Source: Paraburkholderia xenovorans LB400
Lineage (GTDB): Bacteria; Pseudomonadota; Gammaproteobacteria; Burkholderiales; Burkholderiaceae
Direction: 5' to 3'
Assembly (NCBI RefSeq): GCF_000013645.1
Contig: NC_007951.1
Location: forward strand, 2,170,001-2,234,000
Length of the DNA stretch: 64,000 nt
This document shows positions 60,980 through 64,000 of this stretch, in pieces. The first letter of the stretch is position 1. Each line of letters opens with the position of its first letter. A program made the position numbers and the translations under genes. Below the pieces are notes generated by a model, which worked only from the letters and a program-made list of their open reading frames with translations, searched no databases and had not been told where the DNA came from.

Positions 60980-61815
60980 GTACGGCGGCCACCGTCAAAC
61001 CCGGCCGCTCGTCGCGCGCGATGCAACCGGAAACGCGTGCCTTCGCGTACGGCATGATCGGCGTGCCGCTGCTGCTGGTGGTGGCGCTGGTCGGCTGCTA
61101 CGGACACCAGAGCGGCGGCGCCTTCGCGCTGCTCGCCGCGCGCAACGCGATGCTCCTGACCGGTGCGCCCGGCGCGGGCATCGGCGGCTTCTGCGCAAAT
61201 ATCCTGATGAGCCTCGCGGCGATGTGCGTGTCGCTCGTGACGGGCGTGCTGCTGTGCGTCGGCACCGTCGCGCAGACGCGCTGGATCAGGTTCATCGCGC
61301 TCGGCATCGTCAATCTGTTGCGCAATACGCCGTGGTTGATCGCGCTCTACGCGATGCTGTATCTGCTGCCGTTCTATGTGCCGGTGTTCGGCGTGGTGAT
61401 TCCGTTTTCGCCGTTCGTGAAGGCGGTGGCGGGTTTATCGCTGCCGGTTACGGCGAACGTGGCGGAGGCAATGCGCGGCGGCATCGAGGCGATTCCGAGT
61501 GGCCAGTGGGAGTCGGCGCGCGCGCTCGGGTATCGCAAGAACCAGATTCTGCGTTACGTAATCGTGCCGCAGGCGATCCCGTTCATCATGCCGAACATGA
61601 TGACGGTGTTCGCGATGCTTTTTATCGGCAGCAGTCTCGCGGTGGTGACGGGCACGTCCGATGTGCTGTCGGTGGCCAACACCATCACCGCCAGCGACGG
61701 CTCGCACTACGCGACCGCGGTGCAGATGTACGTGCTGCTGCTGTTCTTCCTGTTCGCTTTTCCAATAGCGACTCTGGCCCGCCGGCTCGAACGGCAGATG
61801 CGGGAGAAGTCATGA
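60976..61815 (+). CDS. Polar amino-acid-type ABC transporter permease 2
   Basis: A 279-aa HisM/GlnP-type permease (NLLRNTPWLIALYAMLYLLP; ESARALGYRKNQILRYVIVP). An N-terminal ~25-residue extension precedes the first helix. Overlaps the ATPase gene by 4 bp. Confidence 0.94.
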   Translation: MSTAATVKPGRSSRAMQPETRAFAYGMIGVPLLLVVALVGCYGHQSGGAFALLAARNAMLLTGAPGAGIGGFCANILMSLAAMCVSLVTGVLLCVGTVAQTRWIRFIALGIVNLLRNTPWLIALYAMLYLLPFYVPVFGVVIPFSPFVKAVAGLSLPVTANVAEAMRGGIEAIPSGQWESARALGYRKNQILRYVIVPQAIPFIMPNMMTVFAMLFIGSSLAVVTGTSDVLSVANTITASDGSHYATAVQMYVLLLFFLFAFPIATLARRLERQMREKS

Positions 61816-62582
61816 ACGTGATCCAGCAGAAAGCGCCGCTGATCGAACTGGTCGACGTCCACAAGGCGTTCAACGGCACCGACGTGCTCAAGGGCGTCTC
61901 GATGACGATCCGCAAGGGCGAAACGGCCTGCATCATCGGCCCGTCGGGTTCGGGCAAATCCACCTTGCTGCGCTGCCTGAACGGCCTGATTCCGATCGAT
62001 GCGGGCACTATCCGCGTCGGCTCGTTCGCCGTTGAGACGTTGAAGCGCGACCGCGATCTGGTGCCGCTGCGCCATCAGGTGTCGATGGTGTTCCAGCAGT
62101 ACAACCTGTTTCCGCATCGTACGGTGCTGCAGAACATCATGATGGCTCCGCTGCAGGTGCTGCGTCAGCCGCACGACGAGGTGAAGCAGCGCGCGCTCGA
62201 TCTGCTCGCGCGCGTGCGCCTGACCGGCAAGGAAGACGCATATCCCGCGCAGCTGTCGGGCGGCCAGCAGCAGCGCGTGGCAATCGCCCGCGCGCTGGCG
62301 ATGCAGCCCGCCATCATCCTGTTCGACGAAGTGACGGCCGCGCTCGATCCGGAGATGGTCAGCGAAGTGCTCGCGGTGATCCGCGACCTGAGCCGCGACG
62401 GCATGACCTGCGTGCTAGTCACGCACGAGATGCGTTTCGCCGAGGAAATCGCCGACGTGGTGTTCTTCACCGACCGCGGCACGATCGTCGAATCGGGGCC
62501 GCCTGCGGAGATGTTTCACACGCCGCGCGATCCGCGTCTGGCGAGTTTCCTGGGCAAGGTGCTGTCGCGTACGGCGGCCTGA
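61812..62582 (+). CDS. Polar amino-acid-type ABC transporter ATPase
   Basis: A 256-aa GlnQ/HisP-type ATPase: Walker A GPSGSGKST, Q-loop MVFQQYNLFPHRTVLQN, signature LSGGQQQRVAIARAL, Walker B ILFDEVTAALDPEMV and switch LVTHEMRFAEEIA. Confidence 0.95.
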   Translation: MNVIQQKAPLIELVDVHKAFNGTDVLKGVSMTIRKGETACIIGPSGSGKSTLLRCLNGLIPIDAGTIRVGSFAVETLKRDRDLVPLRHQVSMVFQQYNLFPHRTVLQNIMMAPLQVLRQPHDEVKQRALDLLARVRLTGKEDAYPAQLSGGQQQRVAIARALAMQPAIILFDEVTAALDPEMVSEVLAVIRDLSRDGMTCVLVTHEMRFAEEIADVVFFTDRGTIVESGPPAEMFHTPRDPRLASFLGKVLSRTAA

Positions 62583-62630
62583 TTTATACGGTTATTGACT
62601 ATGACGAAGAGCGTTCAAGGCGGAGGACAT

Positions 62631-63665
62631 GTGCCGAACAAACTGAAGGTGCTGGTGCCGGATGCGCATCTGCGCGATCTCGATGTCGAGCGGGGCGTGA
62701 CGGGCGAACTGATCGATTATCAGGTCTACGACGAAATCGACGCCGCCGCGATTCCCGACGAAGAATGGACCTCGTGCGACGCGATTCTCGTCTGGCACCG
62801 CATGAAGATCACGCGCGAAGTGGTGAGCCGTTTGAGCCGCTGCCGGATGATCGTGCGCGTCGGCGTGGGCTTCGATAACGTCGATACGGCGGCGTGCAGC
62901 GAGCGCGGCATTCCGGTGTCGAACGTGCCGAACTACGGCACCACCGAAGTCGCCGATCACGCGATCGCGATGATGCTGTACCTGGCGCGCGGCCTTGGCA
63001 CCTATCAGGCGCGCATCAAGGCCGATCCGGCGCATGGCTTCGTTGCGGAAAACGTGCCGGTGGTGCGGCGGCTGCGCGGCGGTACGTTCGGCGCGATCGG
63101 TATGGGCCGTATCGGCACGGCGATCGCTCGGCGCGCGGCAGCGCACGACATGCACGTGATCTATCACGATCCGTTCTTGCCCGAGGGCCACGAACTCGGG
63201 CTCGGCTACGAGCGCGTCGGCTCGCTGGACGAACTGCTCGCGCGCGCCGATGTGGTGAGCCTGCACGTGCCGCTCTCCGACGCCACGCGCTTCATGATGA
63301 GCGACGCGCAGTTTCAGGCGATGAAGCCCAATAGCATCTTCATCAATATCGCACGCGGCAAACTGGTGGACGTCGACGCGGTGTATCGCACGCTGCTCTC
63401 TGGACATATCGCCGCAGCAGGGCTCGACGTGCTGCCCAACGAACCGCCCATGCCGCTGCCGCCGCTGCTCGAAGCGTGGCGCAACGGCGAAGAATGGCTG
63501 GCGGGCCGTTTCATCGTCACGCCGCACGCCGCCTTCTATTCGGAAGCCGGCTATCTCGACATGCGCACGTTCTCCGCGCAGATGCTGGTCGATTATCTGG
63601 TGCACGGACGCCTGCGCAACAACGTCAATCCGGCCTGGCAGCACGCCACCCCTTCAACCCGATAA
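62631..63665 (+). CDS. D-2-hydroxyacid dehydrogenase family protein
   Basis: An NAD-dependent dehydrogenase of about 344 aa. Conserved parts: VRVGVGFDNVDTAACSERGI, NAD motif GAIGMGRIGTAIARRAAAHD, substrate Arg in NIARGKLVDVDAVYRTLLSG, and FIVTPHAAFYSEAGYLD (His). The GTG at 62631 has GGAGG close upstream and starts right at the fold (MPNKLKVLVPDAH); an ATG at 62601 is in frame without a ribosome site. Closest in type to CtBP-like/phosphoglycerate dehydrogenase relatives; the substrate is probably delivered by the transporter (inference). Confidence 0.88.
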   Translation: MPNKLKVLVPDAHLRDLDVERGVTGELIDYQVYDEIDAAAIPDEEWTSCDAILVWHRMKITREVVSRLSRCRMIVRVGVGFDNVDTAACSERGIPVSNVPNYGTTEVADHAIAMMLYLARGLGTYQARIKADPAHGFVAENVPVVRRLRGGTFGAIGMGRIGTAIARRAAAHDMHVIYHDPFLPEGHELGLGYERVGSLDELLARADVVSLHVPLSDATRFMMSDAQFQAMKPNSIFINIARGKLVDVDAVYRTLLSGHIAAAGLDVLPNEPPMPLPPLLEAWRNGEEWLAGRFIVTPHAAFYSEAGYLDMRTFSAQMLVDYLVHGRLRNNVNPAWQHATPSTR

Positions 63666-63675
63666 AGCGAACGTC

Positions 63676-64000
63676 ATGGCCTATCAACAGCTTTATGTGA
63701 GTTTCACTCTTCTCTCCGACGACGTGCTCGCGCAATGGCGTCTGATTCCGCCCGCCGTCGCCTCCGACTGCATGAACCGCACGCAGGTGATGGCGTCGAT
63801 CATCAAGCCGATCAACGCGGGCGTGCGCTTGTGCGGCCAGGCGCGCACGGTCGCGACGATGGTCGGCGACTGCGGGCCGATCTGCAACCTGATCGGCAGC
63901 GCGCGGCCCGGCGAAATTCTCGTGGTCGATGCAGGCGGCGCGGAAGACATCGCCGTGTGGGGCGGCGTGATGACCGAGGAGGCCGTGCATCGCGGCCTCG
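63676..64000 (+). CDS. RraA-family protein / HMG aldolase-like (3' end outside window)
   Basis: The N-terminal 108 residues of an RraA-like protein: PPAVASDCMNRTQVMASIIK, VRLCGQARTVATMVGDCGPI and GEILVVDAGGAEDIAVWGGV. Metabolic members are class II 4-hydroxy-4-methyl-2-oxoglutarate/oxaloacetate-type aldolases or decarboxylases. It starts 10 bp after the dehydrogenase, so they act in one pathway. Confidence 0.87.
   Translation, partial: MAYQQLYVSFTLLSDDVLAQWRLIPPAVASDCMNRTQVMASIIKPINAGVRLCGQARTVATMVGDCGPICNLIGSARPGEILVVDAGGAEDIAVWGGVMTEEAVHRGL

Overview
The window is GC-rich chromosomal DNA from a Burkholderiales bacterium, most like Paraburkholderia/Burkholderia. This rests on gene order and content: rpsF-priB-rpsR-rplI-dnaB, ssuD-C-B-F, sbp-cysT-W-A followed by cysB, a NodI/NodJ-like ABC pair, a glyoxylate carboligase (gcl-hyi-glxR) operon, and many Burkholderiales-style small ORFs. 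No rRNA and no CRISPR array was seen.

Layout. 1-3.7 kb: an NAD(P)-binding epimerase-like gene divergent from a TetR regulator with a perfect inverted repeat between them, a 3-hydroxyisobutyryl-CoA hydrolase family gene and a small membrane protein. 4.3-7.6 kb: alkanesulfonate use (ssuDCBF; no ssuE or ssuA beside it). 7.7-11.9 kb: small secreted or hypothetical proteins, tRNA-His, dusA and a Gly/His/Tyr-rich lipoprotein. 12.0-13.0 kb: a complete IS5-family (IS427-like) element with a 3-bp target duplication. 13.1-15.2 kb: a TPR sulfotransferase coupled to APS kinase. 15.3-22.7 kb: housekeeping and hypothetical genes, the NodIJ-like exporter, a universal stress protein, and lexA with two SOS boxes. 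23.0-28.2 kb: sulfate uptake (sbp cysTWA) and cysB. 29-35 kb: asparaginase, a DUF3597 protein, glxR-hyi-gcl with two tandem-repeat arrays, and a LysR regulator. 36.2-38 kb: an ECF sigma/anti-sigma pair. 38.1-41.1 kb: the ribosomal/replication operon and dnaB.

41.1-58.3 kb is an accessory island with visibly more A/T-rich genes. It starts with a tyrosine recombinase and the 3' part of a tRNA-Pro(TGG) gene. It holds a HEPN-like gene, then a tightly overlapping pair encoding a 1093-aa STAND-like P-loop NTPase and a TOPRIM protein, which I consider the best candidate for an undescribed (probably anti-phage) system. Next is a membrane-protein gene cut by an IS3-family element that is itself cut by an IS21-family element. 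A small serine recombinase, a DUF4145 protein and two orphan genes follow. The island ends in a TrlF-like ATPase lacking its N-terminal half, joined directly to a remnant of a large serine recombinase.

58.3 kb to the end is core-like again: a LysR regulator divergent from a polar amino-acid ABC transporter, a D-2-hydroxyacid dehydrogenase and an RraA-family protein that runs off the window. A theme is sulfur metabolism: sulfonate use, sulfate import, PAPS synthesis and sulfuryl transfer, and CysB all lie within about 24 kb.
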